Notes under the pieces: model-generated
The model's input: the letters and a program-made list of their open reading frames with translations, nothing else
The model's database searches: none
Told to the model about the DNA's origin: nothing
Position numbers and translations under genes: made by a program
Source of the DNA: Streptomyces albidoflavus
Lineage (GTDB): Bacteria; Actinomycetota; Actinomycetes; Streptomycetales; Streptomycetaceae
DNA length: 50,805 bases
Assembly (NCBI RefSeq): GCF_000719955.1
Contig: NZ_JOII01000037.1
Span: 1-50,805 of the forward strand
Direction of reading: 5' to 3'
Shown: positions 41,660-48,892 of the stretch, piece by piece
Position numbering within the stretch: position 1 is the stretch's first letter
Layout: each line of letters starts with the position of its first letter

Positions 41660-42247
41660 TCAGGAGACCCGTTCCGCCTTGTGCCGGGCGGCCTTGAGGA
41701 CCACCTCGGCGGGGAGTTCGTCGCGGCCCAGGGAGCCCCGGGCGTTGCGCAGCCCCTGGCCCACCAGACGTTCCAGCGTCTCGCGCGGCCCGGCGGCGGG
41801 CTCCAGCCGCAGCCCGGCCCGCACCTCGGGAGAGTCCCGCCGGCCGCGCAGGAGCACGCGGGCGCGGTCCACTCCGGGCAGCCGCTCGGCCTCGTCGCCC
41901 AGGGCGTCCTCCACCGCGCGCCCGCGCACCTCGGCGCCGTCCCCGTCGCCGGTGTCGACGGCGAGCGCGGCGAGGCGGTGGCGGCGCAGTTCGGCCGAGA
42001 GCCACCACAGGGCGAGCAGCAGGAGCACCGCGAGGACGGCGATCACCACCGGCCACCACCAGCCCTCGTCGCGCCAGCGGGTGCGGTTGGCCTCGGTGAG
42101 CAGCACCTCGTGGCGGTCGTCGTAGATCCACCAGGAGGGCGGCTTCACGCCCAGGCCGACGGCGAGGGTGGCACCGCCCGCCACGACCAGCAGGAGGCCG
42201 GCGAGGGTGAGCAGGACACGGTTGACCTTGGTTCGCACGCCGGTCAC
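41660..42247 (-). CDS. AmaP-like alkaline shock membrane anchor protein
   Basis: A 195-residue protein. Two N-terminal helices (about 10-32 and 63-84) enclose an external loop rich in Trp, and the cytoplasmic C-terminal half resembles an Asp23-like domain (ERLPGVDRARVLLRG). In Staphylococcus AmaP anchors Asp23 at the membrane. GTG start at 42247; it overlaps the DUF6286 stop by four bases (GTGA). Last gene of the cluster. Confidence 0.85.
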   Translation of the reverse strand: MTGVRTKVNRVLLTLAGLLLVVAGGATLAVGLGVKPPSWWIYDDRHEVLLTEANRTRWRDEGWWWPVVIAVLAVLLLLALWWLSAELRRHRLAALAVDTGDGDGAEVRGRAVEDALGDEAERLPGVDRARVLLRGRRDSPEVRAGLRLEPAAGPRETLERLVGQGLRNARGSLGRDELPAEVVLKAARHKAERVS

Positions 42248-42909
42248 CCCTTTCGCCGAGGACGGACGACCTTGACCGAGACCTTCGGCGGGCGGGCGAG
42301 GCCGAGGTCCTCGACGGCCCGCCCGGAGGCGGAGCGCAGATCGGTGCGCACCTCGTCCACGTCCCGGAAGTGCGCGACCGCCCGCACCTTGGCCTTACGC
42401 CGCTTCAGCCGCACCTTGGCGCTCTGCACGCCGGGCACCTCCATCGCCCGGTCCCGCAGGACGAGGGCGGCGGCCTTGCGGTGCAGCACCGCGCGGACGT
42501 CCGGGTGGACCTTGTTCATCTGCAGCAGGCGGCGCCGGCCGGGGGTGAGGGCGAGCAGCAGCAGCCACAGGCCCAGCGCGGCGGCGACCCCGGCGCCGAC
42601 CAGCGTCCAGGTGTCGTCCAGCGGGCGCGAGGCCAGTTCCCGGGCGAGGGTGCGGCGCCAGGCCATCGCCCGGTGCCCGGCCCGGACCGCGACCACGTCG
42701 TACAGCAGCAGCCCGCTGGCGCCGAGGAGGACCAGGGCGGTGAGGGCGGCGGGGATGCGGCGGGCCGACCAGAAGCGGTGGGCGCGGCCGCCGGGGGCCA
42801 GTCCCGGTCCCCGCTCGGGCGGGGTGGGGTCGAGCACGCGCGGGTCCTTCTCCAGCACCCCGCCGCTGCCGGCGCGGGTGGCGCCGTTCTGCTCGGGGGT
42901 CTCGCTCAT
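42244..42909 (-). CDS. DUF6286 membrane protein of the Asp23 cluster
   Basis: A 221-residue protein: a Pro-rich cytoplasmic N-terminus, two helices (about 52-73 and 100-122), and a basic C-terminal domain. That domain carries the same plan as AmaP and Asp23 (MEVPGVQSAKVRLKRRKAKVRAVAHF). It probably forms part of a membrane platform with its neighbours. ATG 42909 follows GGAGGG and overlaps the stop of the Asp23 gene before it (ATGA); its own stop overlaps the AmaP start. Confidence 0.8.
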   Translation of the reverse strand: MSETPEQNGATRAGSGGVLEKDPRVLDPTPPERGPGLAPGGRAHRFWSARRIPAALTALVLLGASGLLLYDVVAVRAGHRAMAWRRTLARELASRPLDDTWTLVGAGVAAALGLWLLLLALTPGRRRLLQMNKVHPDVRAVLHRKAAALVLRDRAMEVPGVQSAKVRLKRRKAKVRAVAHFRDVDEVRTDLRSASGRAVEDLGLARPPKVSVKVVRPRRKG

Positions 42910-43250
42910 CGGGCCCTCCCTTGCTTCCCGGCCACGCGCAACTTCTCGACCTGGACGGCGACCTCGGGCACGGTCATGCCGGTGAGCCCTTCGACGCGTT
43001 CGGTGACCCGGCGGCGTACGGCGCCGCACTGGCGGCCGATGTCGGTGGGGTAGCCGAGTTCGACGCTCACCCGGACCCGGGCGTGGTCCTGGTGGATGCT
43101 GACGGTGGCGCGGGGCGGGTCGGCGTCACGCTGGTTGCCGCGCAGGGCCTCCCGCGCGGCCTGCCCGGCGATCCTGGCGACGACCCGGTCCGCGATGCGG
43201 GTCTCGCCGCGCTCCGCGGGGGCGACCGGTCTGCTGGTCACCGGCGTCAC
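42906..43250 (-). CDS. Asp23/Gls24 family protein (shorter copy)
   Basis: A 114-residue soluble protein: IADRVVARIAGQAAREAL at about 19-36, a beta segment ATVSIHQDHARVRVSVELGYPTDI, and VRRRVTERVEGLTGMTVPEVAVQVEKL. This is the Asp23 fold. Asp23 in Staphylococcus is an abundant membrane-associated stress protein. GTG start 43250 overlaps the stop of the small membrane protein gene by four bases (GTGA); its own stop overlaps the DUF6286 start. Confidence 0.88.
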   Translation of the reverse strand: MTPVTSRPVAPAERGETRIADRVVARIAGQAAREALRGNQRDADPPRATVSIHQDHARVRVSVELGYPTDIGRQCGAVRRRVTERVEGLTGMTVPEVAVQVEKLRVAGKQGRAR

Positions 43251-43438
43251 CGGCGCCCGGAGTCACGTCCGCGCGGGCGGAAGAAGTCGCCGGGCTCCAG
43301 GTCCCCGTCGGCGATCCGGCCGGCGAGGAATCCGACCGCGCCGAGCGCCGCCACCAGGACGAAGGCACCGAACCCGCCGAAGTATCCGGCGAAGCCCAGC
43401 GCCAGACCGGCCACCAGGCCGATCAGGGCCATGCTCAT
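43247..43438 (-). CDS. Small two-helix membrane protein of the Asp23 cluster
   Basis: A 63-residue protein with two hydrophobic, Gly/Ala-rich helices (about 2-20 and 22-41) and a short charged tail (DGDLEPGDFFRPRGR). It is similar in size and place to the DUF2273 proteins of Firmicutes asp23 operons, though I cannot confirm the family. ATG 43438 has AAGGAG seven bases upstream. Confidence 0.8.
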   Translation of the reverse strand: MSMALIGLVAGLALGFAGYFGGFGAFVLVAALGAVGFLAGRIADGDLEPGDFFRPRGRDSGRR

Positions 43439-43505
43439 CTCGTACTCCTTCCGGCCGGCCGGAGCCGGCCGCTGGGGCCCGGGTGCGCGGGCCGAGGCGG
43501 GCGGG

Positions 43506-43967
43506 TCACTGGAGGTTGCGGCCGTCGCCGCCGTCGTCCTGGTCGTCGTCCTCGTCGGGCAGCTTGACGTCGCTGACGGCGATGTTGACCTCGACGACCT
43601 CCAGGCCGGTCATCCGCTCGACCGCGTTCACCACGTTCTCCCGCACGGAGCGGGCCACGTCGGCGATCGACACGCCGTATTCGACGACGATCTCCAGGTC
43701 GAGGGCGGTCTGCACCTCGCCGACCTCGGCGCTCACGCCCCGGGTGACGGACTTGCCGCCGCCGGGCACCCGGTCGCGCATCGCGCCGAGGGTCCGGGAG
43801 ATCCCGCTGCCCATGGCGTGCACGCCGTCGACATCCCGGGCGGCGAGGCCCGCGATCTTCTCCACCACGCCGTCGGCGATGGTGGTCTTCCCCCGGGTGC
43901 CCGGGCCGCCGTGGCTCCGGCGGCCTCCCAGCTCGCCCTGGCTCTCGCGCTGTGTGGGCTCGGTCAT
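43506..43967 (-). CDS. Asp23/Gls24 family envelope stress protein
   Basis: A 153-residue member with the full Asp23 pattern: GKTTIADGVVEKIAGLAARDVDGVHAM at about 26-52, a variable turn, VSAEVGEVQTALDLEIVVEYGVSI, and VVNAVERMTGLEVVEVNIAVSDVKL. An acidic tail (DEDDDQDDGG) follows. First gene of a five-gene same-strand chain with two Asp23 copies. ATG 43967 has GGGAAG upstream and is preferred to the upstream GTG at 43988. Divergent from the tandem Asp23-like gene; their promoters share the 94 bases between them. Confidence 0.92.
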   Translation of the reverse strand: MTEPTQRESQGELGGRRSHGGPGTRGKTTIADGVVEKIAGLAARDVDGVHAMGSGISRTLGAMRDRVPGGGKSVTRGVSAEVGEVQTALDLEIVVEYGVSIADVARSVRENVVNAVERMTGLEVVEVNIAVSDVKLPDEDDDQDDGGDGRNLQ

Positions 43968-44061
43968 CGCGGCACTTCCCTTCCGCACGGTGATCCACTC
44001 GTGGCGCCCACGTTATGCCGGGTTGCCCCGGTTCGCGCCCTGGATACGGCAGTCTGGGGTC

Positions 44062-44796
44062 ATGAGTACGGACGGGTGGACCGAAGCGGTACGGCATCAA
44101 CTGGGTCTCGGCAGGCTGTTGCCGATGGGAGGGGCGCGGGACGGCGCGTGGTTGACGGAGGCGGCGGCGCGCCCGGTGCTGCGCCAAGCGGCGGACACGG
44201 TGCCCGGGGCGCGCCTGGGAGCGCTGCGGATCGGCCCCGTGGACGGCGCCCCGACCGAGGAGCCCGGGGTGCCACCACCCCCGAGCGCCCTGTGGCCGGG
44301 CCCCCTGCGGATCGGCGCGGAGTTCGCGGCGACCCGCCTGGAGCCCTTCCCGGCCCTGGCCGACCGCCTCCGCGCGACCCTCTCCGAGGCGGCCACGCAC
44401 CGCCTGGGCCTGCACGTCACCGAGGTGGACCTGCGCATCACCGGCGTGGACCGGCCGGGCGAGGCGTCCGAGGCGGAATCACCCGCCTCCCCCGCCGCCC
44501 CCGGCTCCTCCCCCGCCGAGAGCCGCCCGCCGCACGAGGACACCCCCGAGGCGCGGGCCGCCACGGCCGCCCTCGCGGTCCCGGGAGTGGCCCGCCTCGC
44601 CGGCGCCTTCGGCGGCCGCACCGGCGCGGTCCGCATGGACCACCCCGCCCCCGGCCGGCCCGGCCACGTCCGCCTGGAACTGGCGGTCTCCCCCGGCCAC
44701 CGCCCCCTGGAGGTGGCCCGCGCGGTCCGACAGGCGGTCAGCGAGGCCCTGCCGGACCGTCCTTCGGTGGCGGTGCTGGTGACCGAGGTGGGGTGA
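44062..44796 (+). CDS. Conserved protein with two Asp23-like halves (sometimes named P10 family)
   Basis: A 244-residue soluble protein. Residues about 30-137 and 160-244 each show the Asp23 plan, with a vPGv/vPGa motif, a beta stretch, then a helix and a final VTEV strand (LHVTEVDLRITGV; VAVLVTEVG). A Ser/Ala/Glu-rich linker lies between. I know similar Streptomyces proteins under the odd name nucleopolyhedrovirus P10 family. It is divergent from the Asp23/AmaP cluster, supporting a shared role. ATG 44062. Tandem-domain reading is my own pattern match. Confidence 0.72.
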   Translation: MSTDGWTEAVRHQLGLGRLLPMGGARDGAWLTEAAARPVLRQAADTVPGARLGALRIGPVDGAPTEEPGVPPPPSALWPGPLRIGAEFAATRLEPFPALADRLRATLSEAATHRLGLHVTEVDLRITGVDRPGEASEAESPASPAAPGSSPAESRPPHEDTPEARAATAALAVPGVARLAGAFGGRTGAVRMDHPAPGRPGHVRLELAVSPGHRPLEVARAVRQAVSEALPDRPSVAVLVTEVG

Positions 44797-44977
44797 GCGG
44801 GGAGCGGGTCACGGGCTCTGCCGCGCCCCGCTCCCGGCCGCTACGCCGGCCGCGTGACGGTGACCTCGGTGACCGTCACGCCCGGGGCGAGCAGGCCGAC
44901 GGTCCTGGACGGAACCGGTCGCGGTCAGCGACCTCTCGGGGGGGCGGCGTCGAGGAAGCCTGGAGGATGGCGGTGAA

Positions 44978-45778
44978 TCAGTCGCCCTGGCCCACCAGGT
45001 CGCGCAGGCGGCGGCCCTGGGCGGCGCGCTCGGCGGCGCGCTGCTCGTCGAGGCCACGGCCGACGGCGCCCTGGAGCAGGACCTTGGTCTCCACGACGGC
45101 GTCCCGGGGAGCGGCGAGCAGGGCGGCGGCCAGGTCGGCAACGGCCGCGTCGAGCTGCTCGGCGGGGACGACGAGGTTGGCGAGGCCGGTGCGCTCGGCC
45201 TCCTCGGCGTGGACGAAGCGGCCGGTGGCGCAGATCTCCAGGGCACGGGCGTAGCCGACCAGGTGGACCAGCGGCTGGGTGCCGGTCAGGTCGGGCACCA
45301 GGCCGAGGCTGGTCTCGCGCATGGCGAACTGCACGTCCTCGGCGACCACCCGCAGGTCGCAGGCGAGCGCCAGCTGGAACCCGGCGCCGATCGCGTGCCC
45401 CTGCACGGCGGCGATGGTGATCAGGTCGCTCCGCCGCCACCAGGTGAACGCCTCCTGGTACGAGGCGATGATGGCGTCCATCTCCTCGGCCGGGCCCTTG
45501 CCCATGTCGACGAAGGAGGGCTCACCCTCGAACCCTTCCGGCGTGAACGCCTGCCGGTCCAGCCCCGCGGAGAAGGACTTGCCCTCGCCCCGGATCACGG
45601 CGATCCGCACGGAACCGGGCAGCAGCCGGCCCGCCTCGGCGAGGCTGCGCCACAGGGCCGGGCTCTGCGCGTTGCGCTTCGCCGGGTTGGTCAGCGTCAC
45701 CGTGGCGGTCGCCCCGTCCACGGTGAGGCGGACGCCGTCCTGGTCGAGCAGCGGGGTTGCGGGATCGGTCGCGGCCAT
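44978..45778 (-). CDS. Enoyl-CoA hydratase/isomerase family protein
   Basis: A 266-residue crotonase-fold protein. The oxyanion-hole segments are SFSAGLD (about 68-74) and GHAIGAGFQ. The first catalytic Glu of true hydratases is replaced by Gln 135 (FQLALACD). The second is kept (Glu 155), and Asp 163 stands in VPDLTGT, a pattern of isomerases and other crotonase activities. ATG 45778 follows GGAGG. It may act in acyl-CoA isomerisation rather than hydration. Between the tandem Asp23-like gene and gbn. Confidence 0.88.
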   Translation of the reverse strand: MAATDPATPLLDQDGVRLTVDGATATVTLTNPAKRNAQSPALWRSLAEAGRLLPGSVRIAVIRGEGKSFSAGLDRQAFTPEGFEGEPSFVDMGKGPAEEMDAIIASYQEAFTWWRRSDLITIAAVQGHAIGAGFQLALACDLRVVAEDVQFAMRETSLGLVPDLTGTQPLVHLVGYARALEICATGRFVHAEEAERTGLANLVVPAEQLDAAVADLAAALLAAPRDAVVETKVLLQGAVGRGLDEQRAAERAAQGRRLRDLVGQGD

Positions 45779-45838
45779 GGCCTGCCTCCGTGCGGTCGGT
45801 GCGGGCGCGCGGAAGCGCCCGTAAGTGACTGCACAGTA

Positions 45839-45872
45839 ACCACCCGGCCGACCGGATGACCGACCGGGTGGT
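45839..45872 (-). terminator. Terminator of gbn
   Basis: ACCACCCGG/CCGGGTGGT stem downstream of the gbn stop, extended by partly paired bases. Confidence 0.6.
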
Positions 45873-45910
45873 ACGCGAGCAGGTGAGGGATTGCGGGCCG
45901 CGGGCCGGGG

Positions 45911-46132
45911 TCAGTCCGACGAGGGCTTCTTGCCTCTGGTCGCGCCGCCGCGTCCGCGCAGTGTGACACCGGATTCGCTGAGCATCCGGTGGACGAACCC
46001 GTAGGAACGTCCGGTTTCCTCCGCCAGCGCACGAATGCTCGCGCCGTCGTCGTACTTCCTCTTCAGGTCGGCGGCGAGCTTGTCGCGCGCCGCGCCGGTC
46101 ACCCGGCTGCCCTTCTTCAGAGTCTCGGCCAC
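45911..46132 (-). CDS. gbn: Gbn-type GATC-binding nucleoid-associated protein
   Basis: A 73-residue helix-turn-helix protein with a basic tail, as in the actinobacterial nucleoid protein Gbn (SCO1839 in S. coelicolor), which binds GATC-centred sites and affects development and antibiotic timing. Motifs: KKGSRVTGAARDKLAADL, the helix-turn-helix SIRALAEETGRSYGFVHRMLSESG and the tail LRGRGGATRGKK. GTG 46132 with GAGGAGG six bases upstream gives exactly 73 residues, matching my recollection of Gbn. Family recognition is strong. Confidence 0.92.
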   Translation of the reverse strand: MAETLKKGSRVTGAARDKLAADLKRKYDDGASIRALAEETGRSYGFVHRMLSESGVTLRGRGGATRGKKPSSD

Positions 46133-46579
46133 CCGTGCCTCCTCATGCGAAGTGCGCTCTTGTCTCTCATGATCACCCCTCCCGGCCTTCCTGGCCACCC
46201 ATTCGGCAAGGTCGGCGGGAGCGGGTTTTGCCAGGGAAATGGGCCATGGCCAGTGGAATCAAGCATTCCGCACGGTTCGGCGCACTGCCGCCGAACGGGT
46301 GTCGCGGGGAAGCGGCTGGTCAGCGTGGCGGAGCGGCAGAGCCCAAGCGGCACAAGGGCTGCAGGGAGGAAGACGCGGCCCGGTCGGCGCCTGTCGACGG
46401 CCGCGGAGCGCGGGGGTGAGAGCCGCTCACGCAGATGACGGATCAGGACTGGGCCGAATGATCCATCCGAGGACGATCTCCGCGCTCCGTTCCCACCCAC
46501 GGGGGAACGCGCCGGCCGGCGCACACGCCGGAGCCGCCCGCCCCGGGCAGGGCGGACGGCTCCGAGGGTGCGTGTGCGG
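46133..46579. other. 447-base non-coding region upstream of gbn
   Basis: The promoter region of gbn. It contains a GATC at 46171 (about 40 bases before the start) and a tight cluster of three GATC at 46441, 46460 and 46475. The ABC-F terminator lies at 46529-46564. No supported coding frame. Confidence 0.6.
46529..46564 (-). terminator. Terminator of the ABC-F gene
   Basis: CGGAGCCG and CGGCTCCG pair, with an inner CCGCCC/GGGCGG stem across one mismatch. Confidence 0.75.
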
Positions 46580-48178
46580 TCAGGCCAGGGTGACCAGGTC
46601 GAGGTAGTCCGCGCCCCAGAGGTCCTCGACCCCGTCGGGGAGCAGGATGATCCGCTCGGGCTGGAGCGCGTCGACGGCACCCTCGTCGTGGGTGACGAGG
46701 ACGACGGCGCCCTTGTACGTCTTGAGCGCGCCGAGGATCTCCTCGCGGCTGGCCGGGTCGAGGTTGTTGGTGGGCTCGTCCAGGAGCAGCACGTTGGCCG
46801 AGGAGACGACCAGGGTGGCCAGGGCCAGCCGGGTCTTCTCGCCGCCGGAGAGGACCCCGGCCGGCTTGTCGACGTCGTCGCCGGAGAAGAGGAACGAGCC
46901 GAGCGTCTTGCGGACCTCGACCAGGTCCAGGTCGGGCGCGGCCGAGCGCATGTTCTCCAGGACGGTGCGGTCGGGGTCGAGCGTCTCGTGCTCCTGGGCG
47001 TAGTAGCCGAGCTTGAGGCCGTGGCCCTCGACGACGCTGCCGGTGTCGGGCTTCTCGGTGCCGGCGAGCAGCCGCAGCAGGGTGGTCTTGCCGGCGCCGT
47101 TGAGGCCGAGGATGACGACCCGGGAGCCCTTGTCGATGGCGAGGCTGACGTCGGTGAAGATCTCCAGCGAGCCGTACGACTTGGAGAGGCCCTCGGCGGT
47201 GAGCGGGGTCTTGCCGCAGGGGGCGGGCTCGGGGAAGCGCAGCTTGGCGACCTTGTCGCTGACCCGCTCGGCCTCCAGGCCGGAGAGCAGCCGCTCGGCG
47301 CGGCGGGCCATGTTCTGCGCGGCGACCGTCTTGGTGGCCTTGGCGCGCATCTTGTCGGCCTGGGCGTTGAGGGTCGCGGCCTTCTTCTCGGCGTTCTGGC
47401 GCTCGCGCCTGCGGCGCTTCTCGTCGGCCTCGCGCTGCTGCTGGTAGAGCTTCCAGCCCATGTTGTAGATGTCGATCTGGGCGCGGTTGGCGTCCAGGTA
47501 GAAGACCTTGTTGACGACGGTCTCGACCAGGTCGACGTCGTGGGAGATCACGATGAAGCCGCCGCGGTAGGTCTTCAGGTAGTCGCGCAGCCAGGCGATG
47601 GAGTCCGCGTCGAGGTGGTTGGTGGGCTCGTCCAGGAGCAGCACGTCGGCGTCGGAGAAGAGGATGCGGGCCAGTTCGATCCGGCGCCGCTGACCGCCCG
47701 AGAGGGTGTGCAGGGGCTGGCCGAGCACCCGGTCGGGGAGGTTGAGCGCGGCGGCGATGGTGGCGGCCTCGGCCTCGGCGGCGTACCCGCCCTTGGTGAG
47801 GAACTCCGTCTCCAGCCGCTCGTACTTGCGCATCGCCTTCTCGCGGGTGGCGCCCTGGCCGGTGGCCATCCGCTGCTCGTTCTCCCGCATCTTCTTGATC
47901 AGGGTGTCGAGGCCGCGGGCGGAGAGGATGCGGTCGCGGGCGAGGACGTCGAGGTCGCCGGTGCGGGGGTCCTGCGGGAGGTAGCCGACCTCGCCGGAGG
48001 AGGTGATGGTGCCGGCGGCGGGCTGGCCCTGGCCGGCGAGGCACTTGGTGAGGGTGGTCTTCCCCGCGCCGTTGCGGCCGACGAGGCCGATGCGGTCGCC
48101 CTTGGCGATACGGAAGGTGGCGGACTCGATGAGGACGCGGGCGCCGGCGCGCAGCTCGACACCGGAGGCGGTGATCAC
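46580..48178 (-). CDS. ABC-F family ATPase
   Basis: A 532-residue cytoplasmic protein with two ATP-binding domains and no membrane segment. Domain 1: Walker A GRNGAGKT (34-41), LSGGQRRR and LLLDEPTNHLD. A Lys/Arg-rich linker lies at about 245-305. Domain 2: GLNGAGKT, LSGGEKTR and LLLDEPTNNLD. ABC-F proteins act on the ribosome, either as translation factors (EttA-like) or in antibiotic resistance. GTG 48178 with AGGAG eight bases upstream. A very short ORF and hairpin precede it, hinting at translational attenuation. Target drug, if any, unknown. Confidence 0.93.
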   Translation of the reverse strand: MITASGVELRAGARVLIESATFRIAKGDRIGLVGRNGAGKTTLTKCLAGQGQPAAGTITSSGEVGYLPQDPRTGDLDVLARDRILSARGLDTLIKKMRENEQRMATGQGATREKAMRKYERLETEFLTKGGYAAEAEAATIAAALNLPDRVLGQPLHTLSGGQRRRIELARILFSDADVLLLDEPTNHLDADSIAWLRDYLKTYRGGFIVISHDVDLVETVVNKVFYLDANRAQIDIYNMGWKLYQQQREADEKRRRRERQNAEKKAATLNAQADKMRAKATKTVAAQNMARRAERLLSGLEAERVSDKVAKLRFPEPAPCGKTPLTAEGLSKSYGSLEIFTDVSLAIDKGSRVVILGLNGAGKTTLLRLLAGTEKPDTGSVVEGHGLKLGYYAQEHETLDPDRTVLENMRSAAPDLDLVEVRKTLGSFLFSGDDVDKPAGVLSGGEKTRLALATLVVSSANVLLLDEPTNNLDPASREEILGALKTYKGAVVLVTHDEGAVDALQPERIILLPDGVEDLWGADYLDLVTLA

Positions 48179-48238
48179 GGACAGACTCCTGGGCAGGAAT
48201 GGAACGGACGGCGGACTGAAGAGAACGGTCGACGCCGT

Positions 48239-48262
48239 CTAATGCGTGAGGAGAATGGCCAT
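48239..48262 (-). CDS. Possible leaderless 7-residue upstream ORF (MAILLTH)
   Basis: ATG GCC ATT CTC CTC ACG CAT TAG lies 60 bases upstream of the ABC-F start. The -10-like TAGAAT (48269-48274) would place +1 exactly at its A, so it would be leaderless. Its stop codon is part of a 7-base-pair stem (48233-48239 with 48207-48213). No ribosome site is present. Confidence 0.4.
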   Translation of the reverse strand: MAILLTH

Positions 48263-48268
48263 ACGGCG

Positions 48269-48274
48269 ATTCTA
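48269..48274 (-). promoter_or_regulatory. Candidate -10 box of the ABC-F gene
   Basis: TAGAAT on the minus strand, six bases before the ATG of the mini-ORF. No good -35 is seen at 16-18 bases; a TTGACC lies too close (8 bases). Confidence 0.45.
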
Positions 48275-48433
48275 CCGGCGGCGGTCAACCGCTTTTCGCC
48301 CCGCGGGCGGCGCACTCCCCGGGGGCGCGGGGGCAGGAACCGGCAGATACTCGGCACCGGGGCCGGCCGGCGCCCCTCCCACCGGTGAGCGGAATCACCC
48401 GTACCGGCCCCGGAGACCCGAGGAGTGCATGCC

Positions 48434-48850
48434 ATGGCCGCCACGGCGAGCGGACCCCCCACCGTCTTCCCGACCGTCCTCTACGCGGACGCCCGGGCGG
48501 CCGTACGGACCCTGACCGAGGCGTTCGGCTTCGCCCCGGCGGCGGTCCACGAGACGGCGGACGGGCGGATCGCCCACGCCGAGCTGTCGCTGGGCAACGG
48601 CGCGGTGATGATCGGCCCCAAGGGCACCGGCAGTGCCTACGACCGGGCGATGGCGGAGGGCGGACCGGTCGGCGTCTACGTCGTCGTCGCCGACGTGGAC
48701 GCCCACCACGCCCGGGCCGCCGCCCACGAGGGCGTCGAGATCCTCGTCCCGCCGACCGACCAGGAGTACGGCTCCCGCGACTACATGGCGCGGGACGCCG
48801 AGGGCAACATCTGGAGCTTCGGTACGTACGGTCCCGAGCTGCCCGCCTGA
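48434..48850 (+). CDS. VOC family protein (glyoxalase/bleomycin-resistance fold)
   Basis: A 138-residue protein with two beta-alpha-beta-beta-beta modules: FPTVLYADARAAVRTLTEAFGF at the start, GRIAHAELSLGNGAVMIGP, then VYVVVADVDAHHARAAAHEG and YMARDAEGNIWSFGTY. Metal-site residues (His near 48, Glu near 125) are plausible. The function of such single proteins ranges from resistance to isomerase. ATG 48434 is eight bases after AGGAG, better than the upstream GTG. Confidence 0.9.
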   Translation: MAATASGPPTVFPTVLYADARAAVRTLTEAFGFAPAAVHETADGRIAHAELSLGNGAVMIGPKGTGSAYDRAMAEGGPVGVYVVVADVDAHHARAAAHEGVEILVPPTDQEYGSRDYMARDAEGNIWSFGTYGPELPA

Positions 48851-48858
48851 CGCGGCGG

Positions 48859-48887
48859 CCGGGGCCCGGCGGCGGGCCGGGCCCCGG
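48859..48887. terminator. Bidirectional terminator after the VOC gene
   Basis: CCGGGGCCCGGC pairs perfectly with GCCGGGCCCCGG between convergent genes. Confidence 0.75.
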
Positions 48888-48892
48888 TCCGC

